47,333 bases of DNA, taken from DASXVX01 sp036504075. GTDB lineage: Bacteria > Bacillota > Sulfobacillia > Symbiobacteriales > Symbiobacteriaceae. Within the stretch, counting starts at the first letter, position 1. Each line of letters begins with the position of its first letter. The notes beneath the pieces were generated by a model, which had not been told where the DNA came from, ran no database searches, and worked only from the letters and a program-made list of their open reading frames with translations. Both the position numbers and the translations under genes were made by a program. Shown here piece after piece: positions 17,426 to 25,864 of this stretch. The stretch is from positions 1 to 47,333 of the forward strand of contig DASXVX010000040.1 in assembly GCA_036504075.1 (NCBI GenBank), given 5' to 3'.

Positions 17426-17450
17426 TCGCGACTGACGGAGTCAGTCGCGA
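17426..17450. repeat. Palindromic repeat, B type (single copy)
   Basis: TCGCGACTGAC-GGA-GTCAGTCGCGA, 11-bp perfect arms. The same palindrome recurs at 42759-42781, three times at 44285-44401 and three times at 47131-47228, making a dispersed family. Confidence 0.92.
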
Positions 17451-17451
17451 A

Positions 17452-17483
17452 AATCAGCCCCCTCCGACTGAAGGGGGCTGATT
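17452..17483 (-). terminator. Terminator after gdh
   Basis: Stem TCAGCCCCCT/AGGGGGCTGA (extended by A-T pairs), loop of 8 nt. The minus strand continues into TTTT and then the palindromic repeat. It lies 12 bp after the gdh stop. Confidence 0.85.
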
Positions 17484-17495
17484 CGCTTTAGAGAT

Positions 17496-18806
17496 TTAGA
17501 CCCAGCCGCGGGCGGCCATGGCGTCGGACAGGCGCTTGATCGCCACCATGTAGGCGGCTCGGCGCATGGAGACGTGGCGCTGCTCATAGACCTTGTAAAC
17601 GGCGTTGAAGGCGTTGACCATCATCGCCTCAAGCTTGGCGTTGACTTCGTCTTCGGTCCAGTAATAGTTCTGGATATTCTGGACCCATTCGAAATAGGAG
17701 ACGGTGACGCCGCCGGCGTTGCAGAGGATGTCCGGGATCTGCAGGATCCCCTTCTCCGTCATGGCGCGGGAGGCTTCAGGCGTCGTCGGGCCGTTGGCGG
17801 CTTCCGCCACGATCTTGGCCTTTACGAGGTGAACATTAGCAAGGGTGATCTGGTTCTCAAGCGCGGCCGGGACCAGAATGTCGACATCCAACGCCATCAG
17901 GTGTTCCATGTCGATGTTTTCCGACCCCGGGAAGCCCTTCACGGTGCCGTTCTGCGTGTAGAATTCGACCGCCTGGACCGCCGAGATGCCGTCCTTGTTG
18001 TAAGCGCCGCCACGAGCGTCTACGATGCCGAGGACCTTCACGCCCATTTCTTCAAGCAGGAGGGCGGTGTGGGAACCGACGTTGCCGAAGCCCTGGATGG
18101 CGGCCGTGGCGCCGTCCAACTTGAGGCCCATCCGGTTGGCGGCCTCACGGACACAGATGACGGTGCCGCGGCCGGTAGCCGCGCCGCGACCGGCCGAGCC
18201 GCCCAGGATCATGGGCTTGCCGGTGATCAGGCCGGGGGCGTTGTAGCCCTTCATCTTGGAGTATTCGTCCATCATCCAGCCCATGATCTGCTGGTTGGTA
18301 TTCACGTCCGGAGCGGGAATATCGCGGTCGGGTCCGACAAAGCCGGCCAGGGCCCGGATATAGCCGCGGGAGAGGTTTTCGAGGTCACGCTTGGTCAGAT
18401 CTGCCGGGTTGCAGATCACGCCGCCCTTGCCGCCGCCGAACGGCAGGCCCAGAACCGCACACTTGAAGGTCATCCACATGGACAGGGCCTTCACTTCATC
18501 GAGCGAGACGTCGGGGTGGAAACGGACGCCGCCCTTGCACGGGCCGATCACGTCCGAATGCTGGGACCGGAAGCCAACAAAGCTCTTCACTTCGCCGGAT
18601 TCGAGGCGGACCGGGATGGAGACGGTCAGAATCCGCTCCGGCTCCTTCAAATACTCGTAAACGGCCATGGGCAGGCCGAGCTCGCGAGTGGCATTGTAAA
18701 TCAGCACCTGGGCGATCTCAAAGGGGTTCAGGGTCTCTTTTTGCGCGCCAAGATTCTCCGCAACAACGTCGGCTTGTTTGGCGGGTTCCTGCGTTCTGGT
18801 ATTCAC
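17496..18806 (-). CDS. gdhA: Glutamate dehydrogenase
   Basis: About 436 residues from the GTG at 18806, chosen because AGGTGA lies 5 nt before it and the length fits the hexameric family; a longer frame reaches back into yajC. Substrate-binding part: GPCKGGVRFHPDV and GLPFGGGKGGVICNP (catalytic Lys). Rossmann domain: IQGFGNVGSHTALLLEE. It catalyses reversible oxidative deamination of glutamate to 2-oxoglutarate; coenzyme preference is not evident. It follows yajC, where secD/secF would commonly stand. Confidence 0.95.
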   Translation of the reverse strand: MNTRTQEPAKQADVVAENLGAQKETLNPFEIAQVLIYNATRELGLPMAVYEYLKEPERILTVSIPVRLESGEVKSFVGFRSQHSDVIGPCKGGVRFHPDVSLDEVKALSMWMTFKCAVLGLPFGGGKGGVICNPADLTKRDLENLSRGYIRALAGFVGPDRDIPAPDVNTNQQIMGWMMDEYSKMKGYNAPGLITGKPMILGGSAGRGAATGRGTVICVREAANRMGLKLDGATAAIQGFGNVGSHTALLLEEMGVKVLGIVDARGGAYNKDGISAVQAVEFYTQNGTVKGFPGSENIDMEHLMALDVDILVPAALENQITLANVHLVKAKIVAEAANGPTTPEASRAMTEKGILQIPDILCNAGGVTVSYFEWVQNIQNYYWTEDEVNAKLEAMMVNAFNAVYKVYEQRHVSMRRAAYMVAIKRLSDAMAARGWV

Positions 18807-18897
18807 TTGAATCACCTGTTTTGGGGGGTCTACCCCGAATTGGACCTGGGGCGGTCCGCTGGTACCCATGTGAAGAGACCAGCCGGGTCCGGGATAC

Positions 18898-19164
18898 CTA
18901 TTCTTTGTTTTCCCGGACGCTGCCGATGGCCGAACGGTTGAATGTGAGTTCCACGCCGGAGGCGACCCGGAGGCGAACGGTCTTCTCTTCCATGACGGTG
19001 ATGGTACCGTGCAACCCACCGATGGTGACGATCTCAGCACCCACCTTGAGTGCGCTGAGCATTTCGGTGCGCTTCTTGGCCTGCTGCTGCTGCGGGCGGA
19101 TCAACATGAAATACATGAGCGCTAGCAGAGCGACGGGCAACACGTATTGAGTCAAGCTCGCCAA
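18898..19164 (-). CDS. yajC: Preprotein translocase subunit YajC
   Basis: 88 residues from a TTG 7 nt after GAGGAGGG. One membrane segment (VLPVALLALMYFMLI) is followed by the family signature RPQQQQAKKRTEML and a beta-rich cytoplasmic tail with GAEIVTIGGLHGTI. YajC associates with SecDF at the Sec translocon. The gene lies downstream of tgt as in many Firmicutes, but secDF are not adjacent here. Confidence 0.95.
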   Translation of the reverse strand: MASLTQYVLPVALLALMYFMLIRPQQQQAKKRTEMLSALKVGAEIVTIGGLHGTITVMEEKTVRLRVASGVELTFNRSAIGSVRENKE

Positions 19165-19243
19165 AAAATGTCCCTCCTCATTGGTTTCAACCAACCACAC
19201 TATACCACGCTTTGGGCGCTTTGAATCATTTTCTTTTCGTAGT

Positions 19244-19282
19244 AATTCCAGTTTGCTATCGGACCAATTCTAATTCGCTATC
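19244..19282. promoter_or_regulatory. Two 17-bp direct repeats upstream of yajC
   Basis: AATTCCAGTTTGCTATC (19244-19260) and AATTCTAATTCGCTATC (19266-19282), 14 of 17 identical, 22 bp apart, that is two helical turns. This AT-rich spot in a GC-rich region lies 80-120 bp before the yajC start and could hold a promoter or operator. Confidence 0.35.
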
Positions 19283-19309
19283 ACCATAGTCCACTCTGAG
19301 GTCCCGAAG

Positions 19310-19795
19310 CTAGTCCCGCTCCCCAGAATAAAACATGGTCTGCACCGGCCGGAAGCCCAGTTTTGCCAGGAGTCCGCGGCCCGCATTGCCTTCGGGAAGC
19401 ACCACCGAGAGCCGGTTAATGCCTTTGACCCAGCCCCAACCCCGTACGCGCTCCACCAGTCCGGTGCCGATGCCCTGCCGGCGATAATCCGGAACAACGT
19501 ACAGGTCGGTAATAAACGTGTAGATTTCCGGCTCAAAGATCGCCGGCGGCTCCTGGGCCATGCCTACGGCGTAGCCGACGATGCGGGGGGCGCCGTCTGT
19601 CGTCTCTTCGGCCACCATGACGCAGCCGGCCGGATGCTCCACCGCCTGAGCCATACCGGCCCGAGCGTATTCCATAAACCGCTCGGTCAGCGAGTTGATC
19701 GGCATCTGCGCCTGCTGATCAAGGGCGTACGCCTCCACCAGGGGCAGCAGCTGATGCAGATCGGTCGTCCGGGCCTGCCGATAGTCAATTGCCAT
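19310..19795 (-). CDS. GNAT-family N-acetyltransferase
   Basis: 161 residues with the complete GNAT fold: motif D region GYAVGMAQEP, motif A TDLYVVPDYRRQGIGTGLVE (the acetyl-CoA pyrophosphate loop R-R-Q-G-I-G), motif B GNAGRGLLAKLGFRPV. The ATG at 19795 lies just after GGAGG within the last codons of tgt (11-nt overlap), so it is translationally coupled. The acceptor is unknown. Confidence 0.88.
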   Translation of the reverse strand: MAIDYRQARTTDLHQLLPLVEAYALDQQAQMPINSLTERFMEYARAGMAQAVEHPAGCVMVAEETTDGAPRIVGYAVGMAQEPPAIFEPEIYTFITDLYVVPDYRRQGIGTGLVERVRGWGWVKGINRLSVVLPEGNAGRGLLAKLGFRPVQTMFYSGERD

Positions 19796-20927
19796 GGCGA
19801 TCCTCCTTCTCCCGCTTGCCTTCCCACCGGGCGAGAAACTCCTGCCGGAACGCCGAAAACGTGCCCGCGTCCAGTGCCGCCCGGATCTCTTCCATGAGCC
19901 GGACCAGAAAACGCAGGTTATGGATGGTGCAGAGCCGGAGTCCCAGAATCTCCTCTGCCTTGAGCAAATGGCGGATGTAGGCCCGGGTGTAGTTCCGGCA
20001 GGTGTAGCAATCGCAGCCTTCCTGAATCGGCCGCAAGTCGCGGGCAAATTCGGCGTTGCGCACGGTCAGCTTGCCTTCCGGCACAAACACGGTGCCGTGG
20101 CGGGCGATGCGCGTGGGCAGGACGCAGTCGAACATGTCGATGCCCCGCCAGACGCCTTCCACCAGGTCCTCCGGCGAGCCGACGCCCATGAGGTAGCGCG
20201 GCTTGTCCGCCGGCACCAGCGGCAGGGTGACCTCTAACATCTCGTGCATGAGCGGCTTCGGTTCGCCCACGCTGAGCCCGCCGATGGCGTAACCCGGCAG
20301 GTTCAGGGCGACGATCTCCTCGGCGCTTTGCCGGCGCAGGTCGGCATACGTGCCGCCCTGGATGATGCCGAACAGCGCCTGGGTCTCAGGCCGGCCGTGG
20401 GCTTCCTTGCAGCGTTTGGCCCAGCGGGTGGTCCGCTCGAGCGACTTCTTGGCGTACTCCCATTCGGCGGGCCAAGGGGTGCACTCGTCAAACGCCATGA
20501 TGATATCGGCCCCAAGGGCGTTCTCGATTTCAATCGCCTTCTCCGGGCTGAGGAAGTGGGCGCTACCGTCGATGTGGGAGCGGAACTGGACGCCCTCTTC
20601 GGTGATTTTCCGCAGTTTGGCGAGCGAGAAGACCTGAAAGCCCCCCGAGTCGGTAAGCACGGCGCCTTTCCAGTTCATGAACTTGTGCAGCCCGCCCGCC
20701 GCCGCCACCAGGTCGTGGCCGGGGCGCAGGTACAGGTGATAGGTGTTGCTCAGAATCAACCGGGACCCGAGATCCCAGACCTCTTCCGGATTCAGCGTCT
20801 TGACGGTCGCCTGGGTCCCTACCGGCATGAAGACCGGGGTCTCCAGAGAGCCGTGGGGCGTGTGAAGCCGCCCCCGGCGCGCACTCGATTGCAGATCGGT
20901 TTTCAGGATTTCAATTGTGACGGCCAT
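19785..20927 (-). CDS. tgt: Queuine/preQ1 tRNA-guanine transglycosylase
   Basis: 380 residues, usual length. It exchanges the wobble guanine of GUN tRNAs for preQ1. The catalytic region holds LTDSGGFQVFSL (first Asp) and DMFDCVLPTRIARHG (nucleophile Asp), and GGLSVGEPKPLM binds the base. The zinc site is CDCYTCRNYTRAYIRHL with the later His of TIHNL. It is paired with queA directly upstream, the next step of the pathway. Confidence 0.97.
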   Translation of the reverse strand: MAVTIEILKTDLQSSARRGRLHTPHGSLETPVFMPVGTQATVKTLNPEEVWDLGSRLILSNTYHLYLRPGHDLVAAAGGLHKFMNWKGAVLTDSGGFQVFSLAKLRKITEEGVQFRSHIDGSAHFLSPEKAIEIENALGADIIMAFDECTPWPAEWEYAKKSLERTTRWAKRCKEAHGRPETQALFGIIQGGTYADLRRQSAEEIVALNLPGYAIGGLSVGEPKPLMHEMLEVTLPLVPADKPRYLMGVGSPEDLVEGVWRGIDMFDCVLPTRIARHGTVFVPEGKLTVRNAEFARDLRPIQEGCDCYTCRNYTRAYIRHLLKAEEILGLRLCTIHNLRFLVRLMEEIRAALDAGTFSAFRQEFLARWEGKREKEDRHGN

Positions 20928-20994
20928 GCAGCGCCTCCCCTGCGATTCCTTGGGTATGGTACCACATTTGGTCTTCCGCTACCAGCAAGGTACG

Positions 20995-22020
20995 TTAAAG
21001 GATGAACATCGCGTCGCCGAAGCTGAAGAACCGGTACTGCTCCCGCACCGCCTCGGCGTAGGCCGCCAGCACCTCATCGCGCCCGGCGAACGCCGAGATG
21101 AGCATGAGCAGCGTCGATTTAGGCAGGTGGAAGTTGGTGATCATGGCGTCCACCGCCTTGAACCGGTAGCCGGGGTAGATGAAGATATCGGTCCAGCCGT
21201 CGCCGGGCTGCACCTGACCGTCCGGCGCCGCCACCGTCTCCAGCGTCCGGACGGAGGTCGTCCCCACCGCAATCACCCGCCCGCCCCGCGCCCGGACACC
21301 GTTCAGGGCGTCGGCGGTCTCCGGCGTCACGGTGTAGTATTCGCTGTGCATCTTGTGCTCCAGCACGTTTTCGATCTGCACGGGCCGAAACGTGCCCAGC
21401 CCGACGTGCAGGAGCACTTTATGTATCTCCACCCCCATGCCCTGGAGTCTGGCCAGGAGTTCCGGCGTGAAGTGCAGGCCGGCCGTGGGCGCCGCCGCCG
21501 AGCCCCACTCCCGGGCGTAGACGGTCTGGTACCGTTCCGGATTCTCCAGCCGCTCGTGGATGTATGGCGGGAGCGGCATCTGACCCAGCCGGTCCAGCAC
21601 CTGCTCGAAGATGCCGGCATACGCGAAGTCGATGATCCGCCCGCCCACTTCCGTTGTCTCTCGGACGGTCCCGACCAGCATGCCGTCGCCGAAGATGATC
21701 CGCTGGCCGGGGCGCGCTTTTTTGCCGGGCTTCACCAGCGTCTCCCACCGGTCCCGCTCCAGCCGCTTGAGCAGCAGCACCTCAATCGCACCGCCGCTCC
21801 CCTCCCGCACGCCCATCAGGCGGGCAGGCATCACTTTCGTCTCGTTGACCACCAGGGCGTCGCCGGGGCGCAGGTACTCGGGCAGGTCGCGGAAATGGCG
21901 GTGCTCTATCGCACCGCCGCTTCGCCGCATTACCAGCAGCCGGGAGGCGTCCCGCGGCTCCAGTGGCCGCTGGGCGATGAGCGCTTCCGGCAGGTCGAAG
22001 TCAAAGTCGCTCAGTCTCAC
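20995..22020 (-). CDS. queA: S-adenosylmethionine:tRNA ribosyltransferase-isomerase
   Basis: 341 residues. It converts the preQ1 placed in tRNA by Tgt into epoxyqueuosine, using the ribosyl part of SAM. It begins DFDFDLPEALIAQRPLEPRD; AAPTAGLHFTPELLARL and the C-terminal TNFHLPKSTLLMLISAFAG are family hallmarks. The start is GTG at 22020, one base after the stop of the spoIID-like gene, so the two are coupled. Confidence 0.97.
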   Translation of the reverse strand: MRLSDFDFDLPEALIAQRPLEPRDASRLLVMRRSGGAIEHRHFRDLPEYLRPGDALVVNETKVMPARLMGVREGSGGAIEVLLLKRLERDRWETLVKPGKKARPGQRIIFGDGMLVGTVRETTEVGGRIIDFAYAGIFEQVLDRLGQMPLPPYIHERLENPERYQTVYAREWGSAAAPTAGLHFTPELLARLQGMGVEIHKVLLHVGLGTFRPVQIENVLEHKMHSEYYTVTPETADALNGVRARGGRVIAVGTTSVRTLETVAAPDGQVQPGDGWTDIFIYPGYRFKAVDAMITNFHLPKSTLLMLISAFAGRDEVLAAYAEAVREQYRFFSFGDAMFIL

Positions 22021-22021
22021 G

Positions 22022-23488
22022 TTATTTGGTCTCCACCTTGGTCCCCTGATAATAATGGGTCAGAATCTCCACATAGGTCTTTCCCTGCAGGGCCATGCCG
22101 TAGGCGCCCCACTGAGACATGCCCACAGCGTGTCCGGAGCCGCCGCCGGCCACTTCAAAGCCGCCCTGCAGCTGAATGGTGGCCCCCCGCGTGACCAGAC
22201 TGCCGACCGCGGGCGCCGCCGGGCCGGCAGCCCCGCGCACGACTGTGCCGGCGGCAGTCCGCTGGCGGACGACACTGTCCGCGCCGATTACGGATACGAC
22301 CTGGCTGCCTGCGTAGGTCCTGGCGGCGGGCACCGCTCCGCCGGGCAGCGTGGTCACCGTCCGGGTGGAACTGGGCAGCGAGAGCACGGCGCGCAGGCGC
22401 TCTCCCGTGAGCAAGGCGGACAGCTTCATGCCGATGACCCGCCACTGGCTGGGCCGGCCGCTGCTGCCCGGCGTTCCGGCAGCCGCCACGGTGACGACGT
22501 CGCCCACGTCGTAGCCACCGGCGATCAGCTTCTTCTTAAACTCTTCCGGGGTGTAGAAGTACTTCCAGGCGTAGTTCCGGTTCCCCGGCACGTTGTCGTA
22601 GTCTTCCACGCCCTGCAGGTAGGGCACCAAGGTCCCGCCGCTGTAAATGATCTGATTGTTCTCCGTGTGGCCGCCGGACGAGGAGTGATACATGGTGTTG
22701 GCGACGGCGCCGTTGTAGGTCAGCACCTGGCCGGCGGTCGCCGTTACGGCCTGACTGGCCGCGGCCTTTTCGCCGGCCAGACCGTCGTACTCCTGGTCGC
22801 TGGTGTTGTTCTGCACATTGAACCCTTCGTCGGGATACTTGCCCTTGCCCATATTGTAGCGGGCGAACGTCCGTGAAGCCACCGCCTGGGCCTTGAGCGC
22901 CTCGGGGTGCCAGGTGGACGGCATCTCGGCGGGGACGACGGCCAGAAGATACTCCTCAAAGTTGACGACGTTGACAATCGAGAACTTGGCGTCTTTCTTG
23001 GTGACCAGCACCTCGATTTCGCCCCGGTAGGCCCGCCCGGCATACGAAACCGGGTTGGCCGGTGCGGGCGGGGGGACCGGCGGGGTCGCTCCGGCTGCCG
23101 GAGCAGGCGTAATGGGCACCAGCCGGACCGGTCCGGCGAACCGCTTGGCCACGCCGGCCACCTGGATCTGCCCCTGGACCAGGTCGAGCCGGAGCGTCTG
23201 CCCAGCCGCCGTCTGAAGCTGAACGGCTCCGTCAGCGACGACGGAGAGGCCGGCCGGGGCCTTCACCTCGGCGCTGATTTGCGACCGCCCCAGCCCGACC
23301 CGAATCGGGTCGGCCGGCGGGGCCGGCACCGGAGTCGGGGTTGGGGTGGGCGTCGGGGTCGTCTCCCCCGGCGGGGGCGTGGTTTCGGCCAACGCCGACG
23401 GCGGCGCCGGAAGCGCCGCCAGCAGGAGTCCGAAGCTCAACCCGAGAGCGACCAGTCTGAGGCCAGGGCGCCGCATGCCATGTTGCAA
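22022..23488 (-). CDS. SpoIID/LytB-domain protein
   Basis: 488 residues, exported: signal peptide LRLVALGLSFGLLLAALPA (about residues 10-30), then a Pro/Thr-rich spacer. The SpoIID/LytB domain includes FEEYLLAVVPAEMPSTWHPE (catalytic Glu region), ALKAQAVASRTFA and SSSGGHTENN, and ends in the conserved GHAVGMSQWGAYGMA. SpoIID is a lytic transglycosylase acting on denuded glycan during engulfment; this longer form with N-terminal strands may be a LytB-type relative rather than SpoIID itself. TTG start with GGGAGG at 10 nt. Confidence 0.92.
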   Translation of the reverse strand: MQHGMRRPGLRLVALGLSFGLLLAALPAPPSALAETTPPPGETTPTPTPTPTPVPAPPADPIRVGLGRSQISAEVKAPAGLSVVADGAVQLQTAAGQTLRLDLVQGQIQVAGVAKRFAGPVRLVPITPAPAAGATPPVPPPAPANPVSYAGRAYRGEIEVLVTKKDAKFSIVNVVNFEEYLLAVVPAEMPSTWHPEALKAQAVASRTFARYNMGKGKYPDEGFNVQNNTSDQEYDGLAGEKAAASQAVTATAGQVLTYNGAVANTMYHSSSGGHTENNQIIYSGGTLVPYLQGVEDYDNVPGNRNYAWKYFYTPEEFKKKLIAGGYDVGDVVTVAAAGTPGSSGRPSQWRVIGMKLSALLTGERLRAVLSLPSSTRTVTTLPGGAVPAARTYAGSQVVSVIGADSVVRQRTAAGTVVRGAAGPAAPAVGSLVTRGATIQLQGGFEVAGGGSGHAVGMSQWGAYGMALQGKTYVEILTHYYQGTKVETK

Positions 23489-23551
23489 GGTCCATCTGCC
23501 TCCCTAGCGTCCCCGACGGGACCGCAGCGCTATGTATCACCAACGGCGGAG

Positions 23552-24928
23552 CTATTTGTTCTTGCTGTTTGAGCCGTTCTCCTTCCCGCCGCCCTTGTCC
23601 GGCGGTCCGGACGGATGCTCGCCGCCCCCATTGCCACGCCCGCCATTGCCGTTTTCCCCGCGCTGCTGGCCGCGGGGGTCGGGAACGGAGACCCCGACCC
23701 CGGGCGGTTCCGCCCGGGAATCGGGTTGCGTGGGAATCACCACGCCAGGGGCTGTCTCATCAGACTGCGTGCGCTCTGTCGTCCGGCCATGCTCCTGTTT
23801 CTGGTCCTTGCCCTGTCCGCCACCTGGCTCGCCCTTGCTGCCGGCGTCCTTGCCGGAATTCTTGCCGGAGTCCTTGCCGGAATCCTTGCCGGAATCCTTG
23901 CCGGAATCCTTTGCCGGTTCCTTTGCCGGTTCCTTTGCCGGTTCCTTGCCGGGCTCCTTGCCGGAATCCTTGCCGGAATCCTTACCCGGTTCCTTGCCGG
24001 AATCCTTGCCCGGTTCCTTTGCCGGCTCCTTGCCCGGTTCCTTGCCGTTCCCATTGCTCTGCGGCTGGGCCGGCCTGGTGGACTGCCCGTTGGTCTTTCG
24101 GTCGCCGGACTCGGGCCTGCTGTCGTGATGCTCCTCGGCACGTCCAAGGACGGCGCCCGTGTCGAGGCCCAGCTCCTTCGACAGCTTGCCGGGCCCTTTC
24201 GCCTTGATGTCCTCCGCCCTCACCGTCGGGTTGGTGGCCTGAATCTCCTTGAGAATCATCCACTGGCCCGGCGTCAGGCCGCTGCCGGCCGCTTCCTGCT
24301 TCTCCTTCGCCGTGGCCTTCAGTGCCGTTACCGTGGCCATGGGCCGGACGCCCTGGGCTGTGGCCTCTTCGGCCACCTTGTCCTCCGCGGCCTGTCTGGC
24401 TTCGGCGGCAAACTGATCCGCCGTTGCTTTCTTCAGATCAAACCGGCCGGCGGGGGCGACCGCCATCACCACCGCACCGGAATCGTCGCCCGGATTCAGC
24501 TTGTGCGTCCGAATCGCCCGCTCGGTCACTGCCGCGATGACGTCAGCCAGCGGCTTCCGCTTCCAGTCGACGCCCTGCAGCACCGCCGTGCCGTCTGCAT
24601 TCAGGCCCTGCGCTTTCAACACATCGCCGATCTTATTCAACGTGAGTTCTAACGAAGGGTTAATATCTACGGTCACAATCGCCACCGGCTGGGCCAGTGC
24701 GTAGGCGTTGTAGCCCGCCGGCGCCATTACCATCAGCAGTACCGCTGCCGCGGCCGCCGCCACCAGTCCCCAACGGTTCCACGGAGAGGTCCGGGTTTCC
24801 TCGGCGAATTCAATCTCCGCGCCGATCTCCCAGGCCCCCGGCGGGGCCGGTACGCGCTTGAATTCGCCCTGTGGAGTCAAAACGACGGCCCTGCGGCCCT
24901 CCAACTCCAGCAGAACTCCCTTTCCCAC
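23552..24928 (-). CDS. rsgI: RsgI-type anti-sigma-I factor
   Basis: 458 residues. N-terminal RsgI domain (GKGVLLELEGRRAVVLTPQ), which binds SigI, one membrane segment (about 55-72), then the periplasmic RsgI module marked by VTVDINPSLELTLNKIG. Residues about 270-460 are an extremely low-complexity Lys/Glu/Pro/Gly/Asp/Ser tail with about 17 KEPGK/KDSGK-like tetrads. A GTG at 24928 sits 8 nt after AGGAGG; the ATG two codons earlier is too close to the SD. Such outer tails often carry ligand-sensing domains; here there is only a charged spacer, perhaps wall-binding. Confidence 0.88.
   Translation of the reverse strand: MGKGVLLELEGRRAVVLTPQGEFKRVPAPPGAWEIGAEIEFAEETRTSPWNRWGLVAAAAAAVLLMVMAPAGYNAYALAQPVAIVTVDINPSLELTLNKIGDVLKAQGLNADGTAVLQGVDWKRKPLADVIAAVTERAIRTHKLNPGDDSGAVVMAVAPAGRFDLKKATADQFAAEARQAAEDKVAEEATAQGVRPMATVTALKATAKEKQEAAGSGLTPGQWMILKEIQATNPTVRAEDIKAKGPGKLSKELGLDTGAVLGRAEEHHDSRPESGDRKTNGQSTRPAQPQSNGNGKEPGKEPAKEPGKDSGKEPGKDSGKDSGKEPGKEPAKEPAKEPAKDSGKDSGKDSGKDSGKNSGKDAGSKGEPGGGQGKDQKQEHGRTTERTQSDETAPGVVIPTQPDSRAEPPGVGVSVPDPRGQQRGENGNGGRGNGGGEHPSGPPDKGGGKENGSNSKNK
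23847..24051 (-). repeat. 12-bp coding tandem repeats in the rsgI tail
   Basis: About 17 imperfect copies of a 12-bp unit (minus strand AAGGATTCCGGC, AAGGAACCGGGC and variants) encode the KDSG/KEPG/KEPA tetrads. Expansion or contraction keeps the frame, so tail length should vary between strains. Confidence 0.9.
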
Positions 24929-25042
24929 GGCCATCTCCTCCTAGAGTGGAAACCACTCCACAGCGCTCAGACGACCCTGCCGCACGGTGCACCGGCACCA
25001 ATCGGCACGGGGTTGCCCCCAATTAGTCCGTAAGGCAACGTA

Positions 25043-25795
25043 TTATCCTGCGATGTAGGTTTTCAGATGATAGAAATCCTCGAGCATGATCAGGGTCAGG
25101 GCAATAATGAATTTGCGCTGCCGCTCCAGCGTCTTTCGGCTGACGCCCACCAGGTCTTCCAGCTGCTTCAGCGGCAGCTCCTTCTTCGCCTGCAGATGCG
25201 CAGCAAACAAGGGATTGCCGGCCACGACTCTGGCCGCCTGGGCGGCCCTTTGCCGGGCATCCTCGTGACGGGGAGAGACTTCCACCAGGTCGCTGAAATT
25301 GATCCCAAACTCGCTGAGCCTGCGGGTATACCGGAGAATCTCCTGCTTGCGGTCCTCGGCCACCTGCTCCTCAGCGAAGCGCCCGATCGCTTCCCGCTCT
25401 TCCGCAAACTGCAGCGCATTCCCCTCGTCGTCTTCCGACTCCAGGTCGGAAAGCGGCACTTCCCACCGGTTTTTCTGCCGGCGGTAGTGGTCGATCAGGC
25501 GGCGTTTGATCACGATTTCAGCGAACGGAATGAACGGCGCCCCCCGTTCGGGGTCAAACCGGTCGATGGCTTCATTCAGGGCCAGCAGCCCCACGGAGAC
25601 CTCATCGTCCCGGCCGACCTGCAAGTACCGTCCGGAGACCTGGCTGCCCACCCGGAGCACCAGCGGTGTGTAGGCTTTCAGCAGGTCTTCACGGGCCTGC
25701 TTGTCACCGCGCCGGGCCGGTTCTAACAGCTTATCTACCGGGGACGAACCTGGAGGCGGCGAGTTGCCCGAGAGGCTAAGTAGAAACCCCAGCAC
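25043..25795 (-). CDS. sigI: RNA polymerase sigma factor SigI
   Basis: About 250 residues. Sigma-70 region 2 carries QVGRDDEVSVGLLALNEAID and PFIPFAEIVIKRRLIDHYR; the C-terminal domain is specific to SigI (FSDLVEVSPRHEDARQRAAQ, then KLEDLVGVSRKTLERQRKF-like helix-turn-helix). It responds to heat or, in some clostridia, to polysaccharides, through its RsgI partner. rsgI follows 108 bp downstream rather than overlapping as usual. GTG at 25795, 5 nt after AGGTGA. Confidence 0.92.
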   Translation of the reverse strand: MLGFLLSLSGNSPPPGSSPVDKLLEPARRGDKQAREDLLKAYTPLVLRVGSQVSGRYLQVGRDDEVSVGLLALNEAIDRFDPERGAPFIPFAEIVIKRRLIDHYRRQKNRWEVPLSDLESEDDEGNALQFAEEREAIGRFAEEQVAEDRKQEILRYTRRLSEFGINFSDLVEVSPRHEDARQRAAQAARVVAGNPLFAAHLQAKKELPLKQLEDLVGVSRKTLERQRKFIIALTLIMLEDFYHLKTYIAG

Positions 25796-25864
25796 GGCGT
25801 TCACCTCTCGTCTACCAAGATATACGTCAAGCCATTAAGCGTTTATGGGGGTAGGACTTTCGTC

